From assembly GCA_963782465.1 (NCBI GenBank), contig CAWAJR010000004.1, forward strand, positions 339,694 through 403,693: a stretch of 64,000 bases of DNA, read 5' to 3'. A program made the position numbers and the translations under genes. Below, in pieces: positions 35,465 through 44,697 of the stretch (position 1 is the stretch's first letter; the number at the start of each line of letters is the position of its first letter). This DNA comes from JAODBJ01 sp963782465 (GTDB taxonomy: Bacteria; Actinomycetota; Acidimicrobiia; IMCC26256; PALSA-610). The notes under the pieces were generated by a model. The model saw only the letters and a list, made by a program, of their open reading frames with translations, searched no databases and was not told where the DNA came from.

Positions 35465-37744
35465 GTGATGGTCACCCGCTCCGTCGTGCGTTCTGTCCAA
35501 CTTGTGCAGCCAGACCGTCCGACCGGCCGGAATGTCCCATTCAGACGAGGGCGTCCGTGGCCGACCAAACCAAACGTGACACCCGACTCGACATCGAGCG
35601 AGCACGCCGGGCCGGCGAGCCTGTCGTGGGTCGGCTTGTACGCGGTGCTGACCGGCGCCGCGTTCGTCGGCCTGCACGCGCACGGGCTGCTCGGCGACTG
35701 GCCGATCGGTGTCCTGCTCGGGTTGCTCGGCGCATCGACCGTCGTCAGCAACGTCGTGTTCCGCTCGTTCCGGAACGACCCGAGCCCGCTGCAGTTGCAC
35801 CTCATGCTCGCGGTGCAGACGCTTTCGGTGACGGCGATCATCTACTCGATCGGCTGGGGCGCGACGCTCGCGATCGGGTACGCGTTCGTCGTCGCGCAAG
35901 ACCTCGAAGAGCTCGGCGCGCGCGTCTGGAAGCCCGCGGCCATCTGGACCGGGATCGCGATCGCCGCCGGGCAGGTCGCGGTCGCGCTCGGCGCGGTGCC
36001 GAGCTACGTGCACCAGCCGTACGTCCACGGCGTCGCAACGCTGGGCGGTCTGGGTTGCATCGGCATCCTGCACCTGCTCGGGACGAAGACCGCGGCACAG
36101 GAAGCGGCCGAAGAGCGCCTCGCGACCAGCGCGGCGAACTTTCGCCAGCTGTTCGCCGACAACCCGCAGCCGATGTGGGTGTACGACCGCGACTCCCTGG
36201 CGTTCCTCGAAGTGAACGAGGCGGCCGTCTCGCACTACGGCTACACCCGCGAGGAGCTCCTCTCCGGCGGGCTGCACGAGCTGACCGTGGCCGACGACAC
36301 CTCCGACGGTCCCCGCCACCGTTTGAAGGACGGGCGGATCATCGACGTCGACCTGCACCTCCATGAACTCGTGTTCGAGGGTAGGGACGCGGTGCTCGTC
36401 GCGATGCAGGACGTGACGGAGCGCAACGCGCTCGAAGGCGAACTCCGCCACCAGGCGTTCCACGACGCGCTCACGAACCTCGCGAACCGGGCGCTGTTCC
36501 GCGACCGGGTCGACCACGCACTCGGCCGCGGCCGGCGGAGCAGCGAGACGCTGGCCGTGCTCCTGCTCGACCTCGACGGGTTCAAGACGGTCAACGACAG
36601 CCTCGGTCACACCGCCGGCGACGCGCTCCTCGTCGGCGTCGCGGCCCGGCTCCAATCCGTGTTGCGCGTCGGCGATACCGCGGCGCGTCTCGGCGGCGAT
36701 GAGTTCGCGATCTTGCTGGAGGACCTCGAGTCGCAATCGGCGGCGATCGAGATCGCGCAACGCCTGATCGACGAACTCTCCCGGCCGTTCTGCCTGGCCA
36801 ACAAAGAAATCTTCGTGACCGCGAGTATCGGCATCACGATCGGTTGCGACCACGGCGAAACGTCGGACGAACTGCTCCGCAACGCCGACGCCGCGATGTA
36901 CCGCGGCAAGGCCGAAGGCAAGGGCTGCTACCGGCTCTTCGAAGCGGAGATGCATTCGGCCGCCGTTGCCCGGCTCGAACTCGAAACCGACCTACGGCGC
37001 GCGATCGACGAACGGGAACTCGTCGTGCACTACCAGCCGATCATCGAAGCCGCGTCCGGCGACATCGGTGGCTTCGAGGCACTCGTGCGCTGGCAGCACC
37101 CGGAGCGGGGGATCATCCCGCCGCTCGACTTCATCCCTCTGGCCGAGGAGAACGGCCTGATCCTCGATATCGGCCGCTTCGTTCTGCAGGTCGCGTGCGC
37201 GCAAGTGTCGGAGTGGCGCCTGACGCATCCCGATCTGACCGTCGCGGTGAACGTGTCGCCGCGCCAGCTCGCCGATCCGATGCTGGTCGACGAGGTGATG
37301 AACGCGCTGGCCGAAAGCCGGCTCCCTCCATCTGCGCTCACGCTCGAGATCACCGAGAGCGCCGTCATCGAGGACCCACAGCTCGCGATCACGCGCCTGG
37401 CACTGCTCAAGTCGATCGGGGTCCGCATCGCGGTCGACGACTTCGGCACCGGGTATTCGAGCCTGAGCTCGCTGCGCGACCTGCCGGTCGACACGTTGAA
37501 GATCGACAAGACGTTCATCGACGGTTTGACGACCGGCGTCGAAGCGACCGGCGTGGTCCACGCCATCATCCGCCTCGCCCGGACGCTGCGCCTCGGCACC
37601 GTCGCCGAAGGCGTGGAACACGACGACCAGGTCCGCCGGCTCGAACAGCTGGGTTGCCAGCAACTCCAGGGGTACTGCTTCTCGCGGCCACTCCCGGCGG
37701 AGGAGATCTTCACGCTGCTCGAGCGCTTGCGGCCTGCCGCCTGA
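35465..37744 (+). CDS. Membrane PAS-GGDEF-EAL cyclic-di-GMP enzyme
   Basis: This is a cyclic-di-GMP turnover protein of about 759 residues. N-terminal membrane helices (about residues 54-190) are followed by a PAS domain (FRQLFADNPQPMWVYDRDS), a GGDEF domain with intact RLGGDEFAILL and an EAL domain with intact GFEALVRW, ITESAVIED, DDFGTGYSSL and KIDKTFI. Both cyclase and phosphodiesterase active sites look complete, so it may do either or both. GTG 35465/ATG 35468 start the frame; GTG 35576 is an alternative start closer to the first helix. Confidence 0.88.
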   Translation: MMVTRSVVRSVQLVQPDRPTGRNVPFRRGRPWPTKPNVTPDSTSSEHAGPASLSWVGLYAVLTGAAFVGLHAHGLLGDWPIGVLLGLLGASTVVSNVVFRSFRNDPSPLQLHLMLAVQTLSVTAIIYSIGWGATLAIGYAFVVAQDLEELGARVWKPAAIWTGIAIAAGQVAVALGAVPSYVHQPYVHGVATLGGLGCIGILHLLGTKTAAQEAAEERLATSAANFRQLFADNPQPMWVYDRDSLAFLEVNEAAVSHYGYTREELLSGGLHELTVADDTSDGPRHRLKDGRIIDVDLHLHELVFEGRDAVLVAMQDVTERNALEGELRHQAFHDALTNLANRALFRDRVDHALGRGRRSSETLAVLLLDLDGFKTVNDSLGHTAGDALLVGVAARLQSVLRVGDTAARLGGDEFAILLEDLESQSAAIEIAQRLIDELSRPFCLANKEIFVTASIGITIGCDHGETSDELLRNADAAMYRGKAEGKGCYRLFEAEMHSAAVARLELETDLRRAIDERELVVHYQPIIEAASGDIGGFEALVRWQHPERGIIPPLDFIPLAEENGLILDIGRFVLQVACAQVSEWRLTHPDLTVAVNVSPRQLADPMLVDEVMNALAESRLPPSALTLEITESAVIEDPQLAITRLALLKSIGVRIAVDDFGTGYSSLSSLRDLPVDTLKIDKTFIDGLTTGVEATGVVHAIIRLARTLRLGTVAEGVEHDDQVRRLEQLGCQQLQGYCFSRPLPAEEIFTLLERLRPAA

Positions 37745-37754
37745 AGCGGTTTGC

Positions 37755-39023
37755 TCAGGCGACTTGGAGTTCGGCGGTGTCGAGCGCGCCGACGAGGGCG
37801 ACGCGATCGCGTGAGCGGCGGTGCGCGAACTCGCCGAAGCCGGCCGCGGCAATCGTCGCGATCCCCCCGACGAGCAGACCGGCACGCGCGCCGAAGTCCT
37901 GGCACACCCAACCGAGGATCGGTCCGCCGATGGGGGTGCTGCCGAGGAACACGATCGCTTGCAGTGCCAGGACCCGTCCGCGCATCGAAGGATCGGCGCG
38001 CACCTGAACGATTGCCGTCGACGCGGTCATGAAGGAGATGCTCGACACCCCGAGCAGCACACCGATCGGGAACGCGGCTCCCAACGACGGCGCGGCCGCG
38101 AGCACGCACATCATGACGCCGAAGGCGAGGCTCGCGGCGACGACATGGCGCACGGTGATGGAGCGACGCCGCGCCGATGCCAGCGCACCGATGAGGGACC
38201 CCACGCTCAAGACGGAGTAGAGCAAGGTGAAGGTCGTGTCGTTCCCGTGGAACGTGCGCTTCACGAACACGGGCATGACGACGTTGAAGTTGAACGCGAG
38301 GGTGCCGATCACCGCCATCATCGCCAGCGGGATCCAGAGGTCGGGAACCCGCCGCACGTACGCGAGGCCGGCACGAACCTGCCGCCTTCCCCGTTCGGCA
38401 ACCGGGCTCGGGCGCAACTCGCCGGGGACGATCATCCACAGCCCGATGATCACTGCGATGTAGGTGAAGGCATCGACGGAGAAACACCAGCCGTAACCGA
38501 CGGTCGCGATGAGCAACCCGGCGAAGGCCGGGCCGACGATGCGAGCCGACGTCATCAGCGCGCTGTTGAGGCTGACCGCGTTGTTGACGTACGTGTCGGG
38601 CACCATCTCGACGACGAAGGCACGCCGGGCGGGGTTGTCGAAGGCCATCGCGAGCCCACCGAAGAAGGCCACGACGAAGAACGCGACGACGGGCGGATGG
38701 TGCATGAACGCGAAGAACGCCAGCGCGAACGACTGCAGCATCGCGAACGCCTGCACGATGATCAGCAACCGTCGCTTGTCGGAGCGGTCGGCGATGAGCC
38801 CGGCCCACGCACCGAAGAGAAGCACCGGTGCGAACTGGAACGCCGTGAGCAGGCCGACATCGAACGCGCTGTTGGTGATCTTCAGTACCAGGAGCGTCTG
38901 CGCGATGAGCGTGAGCCAGTTCCCGACCTGCGAGATCAATTGCCCGCTGAAGAACAGACGGAAGTTCCGTACGTGCATCGACCGGAACGTGTCGCGCGCC
39001 GCGCCGTTGATTCGCGCTCTCAT
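37755..39023 (-). CDS. MFS transporter, EntS/MFS_3-like exporter
   Basis: This 422-residue membrane protein has about 12 helices. The start MHVRNFRLFFSGQLISQVGNW and the loop GLIADRSDKRRLLI (MFS signature between helices 2 and 3) place it in the MFS_3 group that includes enterobactin and drug exporters. ATG 39023 overlaps the end of the MarR gene, so both form an operon in which MarR probably represses the pump. The substrate is unknown. Confidence 0.85.
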   Translation of the reverse strand: MRARINGAARDTFRSMHVRNFRLFFSGQLISQVGNWLTLIAQTLLVLKITNSAFDVGLLTAFQFAPVLLFGAWAGLIADRSDKRRLLIIVQAFAMLQSFALAFFAFMHHPPVVAFFVVAFFGGLAMAFDNPARRAFVVEMVPDTYVNNAVSLNSALMTSARIVGPAFAGLLIATVGYGWCFSVDAFTYIAVIIGLWMIVPGELRPSPVAERGRRQVRAGLAYVRRVPDLWIPLAMMAVIGTLAFNFNVVMPVFVKRTFHGNDTTFTLLYSVLSVGSLIGALASARRRSITVRHVVAASLAFGVMMCVLAAAPSLGAAFPIGVLLGVSSISFMTASTAIVQVRADPSMRGRVLALQAIVFLGSTPIGGPILGWVCQDFGARAGLLVGGIATIAAAGFGEFAHRRSRDRVALVGALDTAELQVA

Positions 39024-39483
39024 GCGTGGCCTCGCGGGGCGCGCTGACCAGCCGATCGAAGACCTCGAGCACCGCGGCCACCCGGGCCAACTCCTCGGGC
39101 GTGAGCGCCGCGAGTTGCGAGGTCAGCCAGGCGGTGCGGCGGGTCCGGCTGGCCTCGATGCGGCGCCGCCCCTTCGCGTTGATGCGAACCCGGCACACCC
39201 GCCGGTCGTGCTCGTCGCGCACGCGTTCGACCAGGCCGCGTTCTTCGAGGGCGCCGACCGCCTTGGTGATGCTCGGCGGGCTCAGCTGCTCCCGTTCGGC
39301 CAGATCGCCGAGGGTGATCGGACCTTCGCGGTCGATCGTCGCCAATGCCGCGATCAGGGCCGGGGCGATGCCGCTGTCGTCCTGCTGGCGGAGCAGGCGC
39401 GCGAGGCGGAACACCGACTGGCGAAGGCGGGCGGCGATCTCGGTCGTCTCGGTGGGTACGGGCGGCGTGGGCACGCCGACCAC
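39020..39483 (-). CDS. MarR-family transcriptional regulator
   Basis: This is a winged-helix regulator of about 150 residues with ITLGDLAEREQLSPPSITKAV, then VGALEERGLVERVRDEHDRR as the wing. The frame stays open past the MFS start without a stop. In a neighbouring frame the sequence reads APRGHA followed by a TGA that overlaps the MFS ATG, so one indel near 39030 in a C-run probably hides the true stop; 39020 is given on that assumption. The GTG at 39483 is next to an inverted repeat that is probably its operator. Confidence 0.75.
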
Positions 39484-39495
39484 GATAGCAGATAG

Positions 39496-39512
39496 TTAGT
39501 GTAGGAAACTAA
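39496..39512. promoter_or_regulatory. MarR-type operator
   Basis: TTAGT and ACTAA form an inverted repeat with 7 bases between, in an AT-rich stretch directly upstream of the MarR start. It also overlaps the last codon and stop of the TetR gene to the right. Confidence 0.5.
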
Positions 39513-40120
39513 TTGTTTGCCGGGCGGGCGGCGGGCGGGAAGAACTGGGCCACGATCCGCTCGGGGAGATCACGCCGCAACCGGCCGTGGCGCAGTACGA
39601 ACTCGTGCAGCATCAGCGCGGGGCCGACCTCGCTCAACAACTCGACATCGGTCCCCGGCGCCAATTCGCCCCGTTCGACGGCGCGCTGCACGATCGCGCG
39701 GAGGTAGCGCCGGCGATCGGCGAGGAAGCGCCGTTCGAACGCCTCTCCGAGTTCGGGATGGTGGATCCGTTCGGCCATGAAGGCCACCATCAACGGCCCG
39801 TCGACGCCGGCGAAGGCATCGAACATCCCCTTCAGGTAGGTGCGGAGGTCGGCGCGCACATCGCCGGTGTCGGGCATCGGGACCTCGGTGCACGCGTGCC
39901 CGCGGATCGCATCGGCGACCAACTCCGCCTTGTTGCGCCAGCGCCGGTACAGCGTGGCCTTGCCGGCGCCCGCGCGCGACGCGATCCCTTCGATCGTGAT
40001 CGCGTCGTAGCCCTCCTCGACAAGCGCGGTGATGGCACCGCGGAGGATCTCCTGCTCCCGCTCGATGGATCGCGGCCGGCCCCGAGTCGCCGGCGCCCCC
40101 GCTCCGCTAGGCACCGCCAC
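39509..40120 (-). CDS. TetR-family transcriptional regulator
   Basis: This 203-residue regulator has the helix-turn-helix TIEGIASRAGAGKATLYRRW and the C-terminal domain of the TetR_C_16/AcrR-like type (MLHEFVLRHGRLRRDL). It overlaps by 14 bases the upstream MFS gene, so pump and regulator are cotranscribed and the operator at 41869 would close an autoregulatory loop. Confidence 0.85.
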   Translation of the reverse strand: MAVPSGAGAPATRGRPRSIEREQEILRGAITALVEEGYDAITIEGIASRAGAGKATLYRRWRNKAELVADAIRGHACTEVPMPDTGDVRADLRTYLKGMFDAFAGVDGPLMVAFMAERIHHPELGEAFERRFLADRRRYLRAIVQRAVERGELAPGTDVELLSEVGPALMLHEFVLRHGRLRRDLPERIVAQFFPPAARPANN

Positions 40121-41801
40121 CCGGGCCCTCCAAACCGCGCCCCGGCACCGTCACCGTCGCGGGGGCGAGGTCGTAGGCGGGAAGCGCACTGGCCGGGACG
40201 GCAATGCCATCGACACCGACCGGTTGCCCGGCGCCGGCATAGCCGGGCGAACGTTCGTCGTCGAGCGCGCGCGCCGGGAGGAAGCGCAACACCATGATCG
40301 CACCGAGCACGATGATCCCGGTCGCGGCGATGACCGCCGTGTGCATGCCCGAAACGAACGCCTGCTTCGAGGCGTCGACGATCTGCGCGGCGTACGGGTG
40401 CGCCGCGGGCGCGCGAGCGACATCGAGCGCGCCGCCGATCGAATCGTGGGCGTGGCCGAGGTAGGGCGCGGGCACCGTCTTTCCGATCGCGGCGGTGATG
40501 CTCGCGCCATATCGCGACGAGAGGACGGAACCCAGCAACGCGACACCCACTGCCCCGCCGACCTGGCGGGTGGTGTCGTTCATCGCCGAACCGACACCGG
40601 CCTTCTCGCGCGGCAGCGATCCCATGATCGACTCGGTGGCGGGCGCCATGATGTTCGCCATCCCGAGGCCGAGCAGCGCGGTGATCACGATGACCGCGAG
40701 CAAGCCAGAGTTGGTGTTGAACGTCAGCATCAACAACAGCGACCCCGCGACGACGGCCATCCCCGCGGCCACGACGACCTTGTTGCCGAAGTGGCGCACC
40801 CAGCGGGTCGACATCGGCGCGAAGATCATCAACAGCACGGCCTGCGGGATGAGCACCGCGCCGGCCTTCACCGTGGAATAGCCGAGTACCGACTGCAGGT
40901 ACTGGGTCATCAGGAACAGCGTGCCGAACAGCGCGAGGAAGGTGAGCATGATCGCCGCACTCGCGGCCGAGAACCGTGGGTTCTCGAAGAAACGCACGTC
41001 GAGCATCGGGTGGTCGATGCGCCATTCCCAGCCGAAGAAGGCCAGCAGCAAGACGGTCCCGAGCGCGAACCCGCCGAGGACCGAGACCGAGGTCCATCCG
41101 TGCGTCGGGCCCTCGATGATCGCCCACAGCAGCGCGCCGAGCCCGGCGATGGAAAGCAATGAGCCGAGCGGATCGAGACGCGGCGCGGCCGGGTCGCGCG
41201 ACTCGGGCACCAGGAAGAACCCGAGCACCAGACCGAGGGCGACGATCGGCAGGTTCACGAGGAACACCGAGCCCCACCAGAAGTGGGTGAGCAGGATGCC
41301 GCCCGTGACCGGGCCGAGCCCGATACCGAGCGCCGCGACACCGGCCCAGATCCCGATCGCCTTGGCGCGCTCCGCCGGGGTCCGGAACACGTTGGTGAGG
41401 ATCGAAAGGGTCGACGGCATGATGAACGCGCCGCCGATACCCATCAGCGCGCGCGTCGCGATCAGCATCGTCGCCCCCGACGCGAACGCCGACATCGCCG
41501 ATCCGGTACCGAAGATCGTCAACCCGAGCGCCAGGCCCTTGTAACGACCGAACCGGTCGCCGAGGCTGCCCGCGGTGAGCAACAGGCCGGCGAACACGAT
41601 CGTGTACGCATCGACGATCCACTGCAGCTCGCTCTGCGAGGCGCCCAGCCCGCCACCGGCCTTCGTCTTCGCCAGCGTCGGCAGGGCCACGTTCAAGATC
41701 GTGTTGTCGAGCCCGATCACCATCAGGCTGAGGCACAGCACGAGCAGGGTGAACCAGCGCCGATCGAATGCCACCTGCGGGTCGCGCAGTCGTTCTCGCA
41801 T
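40107..41801 (-). CDS. MFS transporter, DHA2 family (14-helix drug exporter)
   Basis: This is a 564-residue pump of the EmrB/QacA type. The first helix carries LMVIGLDNTILNVALPTL, followed by ELQWIVDAYTIVFAGLLL and the antiporter loop GSLGDRFGRYKGL, all typical of DHA2. A C-terminal polar extension follows the last helix. It is probably driven by the proton gradient; the drug or metabolite is unknown. It is cotranscribed with the TetR gene downstream. Confidence 0.88.
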   Translation of the reverse strand: MRERLRDPQVAFDRRWFTLLVLCLSLMVIGLDNTILNVALPTLAKTKAGGGLGASQSELQWIVDAYTIVFAGLLLTAGSLGDRFGRYKGLALGLTIFGTGSAMSAFASGATMLIATRALMGIGGAFIMPSTLSILTNVFRTPAERAKAIGIWAGVAALGIGLGPVTGGILLTHFWWGSVFLVNLPIVALGLVLGFFLVPESRDPAAPRLDPLGSLLSIAGLGALLWAIIEGPTHGWTSVSVLGGFALGTVLLLAFFGWEWRIDHPMLDVRFFENPRFSAASAAIMLTFLALFGTLFLMTQYLQSVLGYSTVKAGAVLIPQAVLLMIFAPMSTRWVRHFGNKVVVAAGMAVVAGSLLLMLTFNTNSGLLAVIVITALLGLGMANIMAPATESIMGSLPREKAGVGSAMNDTTRQVGGAVGVALLGSVLSSRYGASITAAIGKTVPAPYLGHAHDSIGGALDVARAPAAHPYAAQIVDASKQAFVSGMHTAVIAATGIIVLGAIMVLRFLPARALDDERSPGYAGAGQPVGVDGIAVPASALPAYDLAPATVTVPGRGLEGPGGGA

Positions 41802-41868
41802 CTGTCTCCTCGGGGGACCGACCGGGAACAGGGCGCCGGTCGGTCGGTACCGCCCTTATCGGGCATTC

Positions 41869-41886
41869 CGAAACGGAACCGTTTCG
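41869..41886. promoter_or_regulatory. TetR-type operator of the exporter operon
   Basis: CGAAACGGAACCGTTTCG has perfect 8-base arms around AA. It lies 68 bases upstream of the exporter start and near an extra CGTATCGTATC sequence. It is the likely site for the TetR encoded at 39509. Confidence 0.65.
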
Positions 41887-41988
41887 TATCGTATCTCAGG
41901 GGATGCCGAGGAGTGAAACCACCGGTGTGCGGCCGCTCATTCCCCGAGCACGGGTGGGCCGCCGACCATCCGTGCGAGGCTGTCGGTC

Positions 41989-42987
41989 ATGGCCGGCACC
42001 AGCGAGCGGGCACTCCCGGTGATCGACGTGACCGAGCTGTGCACGCCCGGCCACGACCGGGCCGCGCGAGCGCGGGTCGCCCGCGAGATCGACGATGCGT
42101 GCCGCACGCTCGGCTTCTTCTCGATCGTCGGCCACGGTGTCGACCCGGACTTGTGCGCGTCGCTGCTCGCTGCCGGGCGCGCCTTCTTCGCGCTCCCCGA
42201 CCCCGAAAAGGCCCGGATCGGCATGGAGCGCGGCGGCCGGGCCTGGCGCGGGTGGTTCCCCCTCGGAGGGGAACTCACGTCGGGGCGGCCCGACCACAAG
42301 GAAGGCATCTACTTCGGCGCCGAGTTGGGGGACGACGACGCCCGCGTGCAGGCGAGCACCCCGCTGCACGGACCGAACCTGTTCCCCGAACGGCCGGCCA
42401 CCCTGCGCGACCTCGTCCTCACCTACATGGCGCAGTTGCAGGAGACGGCGGCGAATGTGATGCGCGCGATCGCGCTCGGGCTCGGTATCGACGAAGCCTG
42501 GTTCGCGCGCACGATCACCGGCGACCCACTCGTGTTGTTCCGCATGTTCCACTACCCGCCGGTTGCGGACGGGCGCTGGAGCGTCGGCGAACACACCGAC
42601 TACGGCCTGCTCACGATCCTCCTGCAGGACGGCACGGGAGGGTTGCAGGTACACGGGCCCGGCGGATGGGTCGACGTGCCGCCGATCGAGGGCGCCTTCG
42701 TCTGCAACATCGGCGACATGCTCGAACGCATGACGTCCGGCCGGTACCGCTCGACTCCCCACCGGGTGCGCAACCTCGGCGACCGCGACCGGCTGTCGTG
42801 CCCGTTCTTCTACGACCCGGGTTGGGACGCGCGGGTGCAGCCCGTACCGGCCGGGCCCTCGGTGACCGCACGAAACCGCGAGCGTTGGGACGGCGACGAC
42901 CCACTCGGGTTCGAAGGAACGTACGGCGACTACATCACCGCGAAAGTCGCGAAGGTGTTCCCGGCGCGGCGCGACGACCTCCGCTGA
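41989..42987 (+). CDS. 2-oxoglutarate/Fe(II)-dependent oxygenase, isopenicillin-N-synthase-like
   Basis: This is a non-haem iron oxygenase of 332 residues. An N-terminal DIOX_N domain (LPVIDVTELC, GFFSIVGHGVD) and the C-terminal catalytic jelly roll are visible. Iron ligands are His and Asp in GEHTDYGLLT and the distal His in STPHRVRN, with the Arg of that motif as the 2-oxoglutarate anchor position. The gene stands alone between an exporter operon and a sulfotransferase. The substrate is unknown. Confidence 0.88.
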   Translation: MAGTSERALPVIDVTELCTPGHDRAARARVAREIDDACRTLGFFSIVGHGVDPDLCASLLAAGRAFFALPDPEKARIGMERGGRAWRGWFPLGGELTSGRPDHKEGIYFGAELGDDDARVQASTPLHGPNLFPERPATLRDLVLTYMAQLQETAANVMRAIALGLGIDEAWFARTITGDPLVLFRMFHYPPVADGRWSVGEHTDYGLLTILLQDGTGGLQVHGPGGWVDVPPIEGAFVCNIGDMLERMTSGRYRSTPHRVRNLGDRDRLSCPFFYDPGWDARVQPVPAGPSVTARNRERWDGDDPLGFEGTYGDYITAKVAKVFPARRDDLR

Positions 42988-43018
42988 CGGACGGCGGCGA
43001 ACACGCGAGCTGCGGGCT

Positions 43019-43639
43019 TCACGGCAATGCGGGCAAGCCCTGCATCTCGCGGAACTCGTCGGTCGTATTCACGTGCGGGAACGGCACGTCCGGCACGGGA
43101 ACACCGAGGCGCTCGCAGATGGGTTCCCAGCCGTCGCCGGGGTGCCATTCGAGCAACCGGCCGGCCGGCACCCGCTCGCGAACCTCGTCGTTGTGCCGCA
43201 GGTATGCCGCCTTGGCGACCGCCTCGTCGGAAACGTCGGTGGTGAACCGCTCCCGCAGCAGCTGCATCATGAACTCGTACCACGGCTGCAGGTGCGGGTC
43301 CGCCGGCGGCTGCCCGATCGAGTGGAAGATCGTGTTGCTCGCGCTGGTCCACCACGAGTCGGCGTCGCGCGTCGACAGCAACACGATCGCGTCCGGGTAG
43401 GCACGACTGAGCTCGAGCCAGAACGAGCCCGAGGGCCAGTCGACCGTCGCCTCGTAACCCGCGAAGATCGCGTCCCAGCGCTCGAGCCGGCCGTCGACGG
43501 CCGCCTGCCACGATGGGACATGCTCCGGGTGCGCGAACACCTCGATCATGTGGTAGCAGGGCGCACCCAACAACTGTTCGAGCGCCAGCTTCAACGAATG
43601 CGTCCCGGTGCGACCGACACCGGCTCCGACAACCCGCAT
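43019..43639 (-). CDS. Sulfotransferase-like P-loop protein (Sulfotransfer_4 type)
   Basis: This 206-residue protein starts with VVGAGVGRTGTHSLKLAL, a variant phosphosulfate loop, followed by AIVLLSTRDADSWW (3'-phosphate loop with Arg). It belongs to the short sulfotransferase-like group seen in fungi and bacteria. Whether it transfers sulfate is not shown. It is unrelated in sequence detail to the longer sulfotransferase at 21041. Confidence 0.8.
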   Translation of the reverse strand: MRVVGAGVGRTGTHSLKLALEQLLGAPCYHMIEVFAHPEHVPSWQAAVDGRLERWDAIFAGYEATVDWPSGSFWLELSRAYPDAIVLLSTRDADSWWTSASNTIFHSIGQPPADPHLQPWYEFMMQLLRERFTTDVSDEAVAKAAYLRHNDEVRERVPAGRLLEWHPGDGWEPICERLGVPVPDVPFPHVNTTDEFREMQGLPALP

Positions 43640-43740
43640 TGATTCCCTCGTTTCCGGACGTTTCCCGCCATTCGCATTGCCCGGGCATTCTGGATCACGG
43701 CGGTCCTAGCATCCAGCCGGTTCGATCGACTGGGGGGCCA

Positions 43741-44202
43741 ATGGGCGCAAGCGGTTCGGTCACGGTGCACATCGACGCGGCACCGGAACAGGTCTACGAG
43801 CTGATCTCGAACATCGGCCGGATGGGCGAGTGGTCGCCGGAGTGCTACCGGTGCGAGTACGTCGGCGGCGCGACCGCGCCGGTCGCGGGCGCGCGCTTCA
43901 AAGGCTCCAACAAGCAGGGGTGGCTGCGCTGGACGACGACAGCCGAAATCGTCGCCGCCGAACCCGGCCGCGCGTTCGCGTTCACGACGAAGTCGGGCGA
44001 CCGGGAACAGACCCGCTGGCGTTACGACCTACAGGCGAACGACGCGGGTACCGACGTGACCGAGTCGTACGAGTCGATCAACGAACCGATGTACGTGCGC
44101 GTGTTCGAGGCGTGCTTCAACCGCAACCGGCCGGCGCAACGCGAAGCCGGGATGCGCACCACGTTGGAACGCATCAAGGAAAGCGCCGAAGCGGCGGGCT
44201 AA
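43741..44202 (+). CDS. SRPBCC-family (polyketide cyclase/lipid-transport fold) protein
   Basis: This is a 153-residue helix-grip-fold protein with VTVHIDAAPEQVYELISNIGRMGEW (start of the fold, broken at the loop), GARFKGSNKQG and the long C-terminal helix ending RTTLERIKESAEAAG. Such proteins bind hydrophobic ligands. ATG 43741 is close behind a TAGCAT box at about 43708. Its last bases overlap the stop of the convergent small gene. Confidence 0.82.
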   Translation: MGASGSVTVHIDAAPEQVYELISNIGRMGEWSPECYRCEYVGGATAPVAGARFKGSNKQGWLRWTTTAEIVAAEPGRAFAFTTKSGDREQTRWRYDLQANDAGTDVTESYESINEPMYVRVFEACFNRNRPAQREAGMRTTLERIKESAEAAG

Positions 44203-44486
44203 CCCGCGATCGCACGCTCCATCACCGCGCGCTCCCGGCGCGACGCGGTGCGGCGCTTCCAGAACGGCTGCTTCCAATGCCGCCATTCGCGGCCGCCGGT
44301 CGAGATGTGCTCGGCTTCGTGATGACGTTCCGGTCGCCACGAAGCACCCGGCTCGTCGCCGTCACCGCCTTCCGCAGCAAGCTCACGCAGTCGCACATTC
44401 ACCCGTTGGCGTTCCCGCCGGGCATGGGCTTGGCGCTCTTTGAACGAAAGCGCATCCGCGAGCTCAGGGTGGTGACGTCGACTCAT
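44199..44486 (-). CDS. Small basic hypothetical protein
   Basis: This is a 95-residue charged protein rich in Arg/His (MSRRHHPELADALSFKERQ, REWRHWKQPFWKRR). The start at 44486 is chosen because a GGGAGGA site lies just upstream; the longer frame to 44582 lacks one. No family is recognised. It could be a nucleic-acid-binding or structural small protein. Upstream (44487-44697) lies the 16-base symmetrical sequence GTCACGATCGCGTGAC at 44578 and no other gene. Confidence 0.5.
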   Translation of the reverse strand: MSRRHHPELADALSFKERQAHARRERQRVNVRLRELAAEGGDGDEPGASWRPERHHEAEHISTGGREWRHWKQPFWKRRTASRRERAVMERAIAG

Positions 44487-44697
44487 GGGTCCTCCCTCCC
44501 CCGTCGCTTTGGTCGCAACGGGATGGCGGCGTTGGACCCAGTGTGACGAGACGGGCCGGCAAAGGGAAGGCACTTCTGTCACGATCGCGTGACGTTCATT
44601 CGGGCCTTTCGCGCCCTTGCGCGCCCAATTCCGCTGGTCATGGGCTCGGCCGCCCTTCCCCGGGCAAACGTGACGTCTCGCACAACTCGGCCCGGCG

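Noticed and set aside
44578..44593. CRP/FNR-type site GTCACGATCGCGTGAC
   Set aside because: The symmetry is good but spacing and half-sites do not fit the TGTGA-N6-TCACA type, and no clear target promoter follows.
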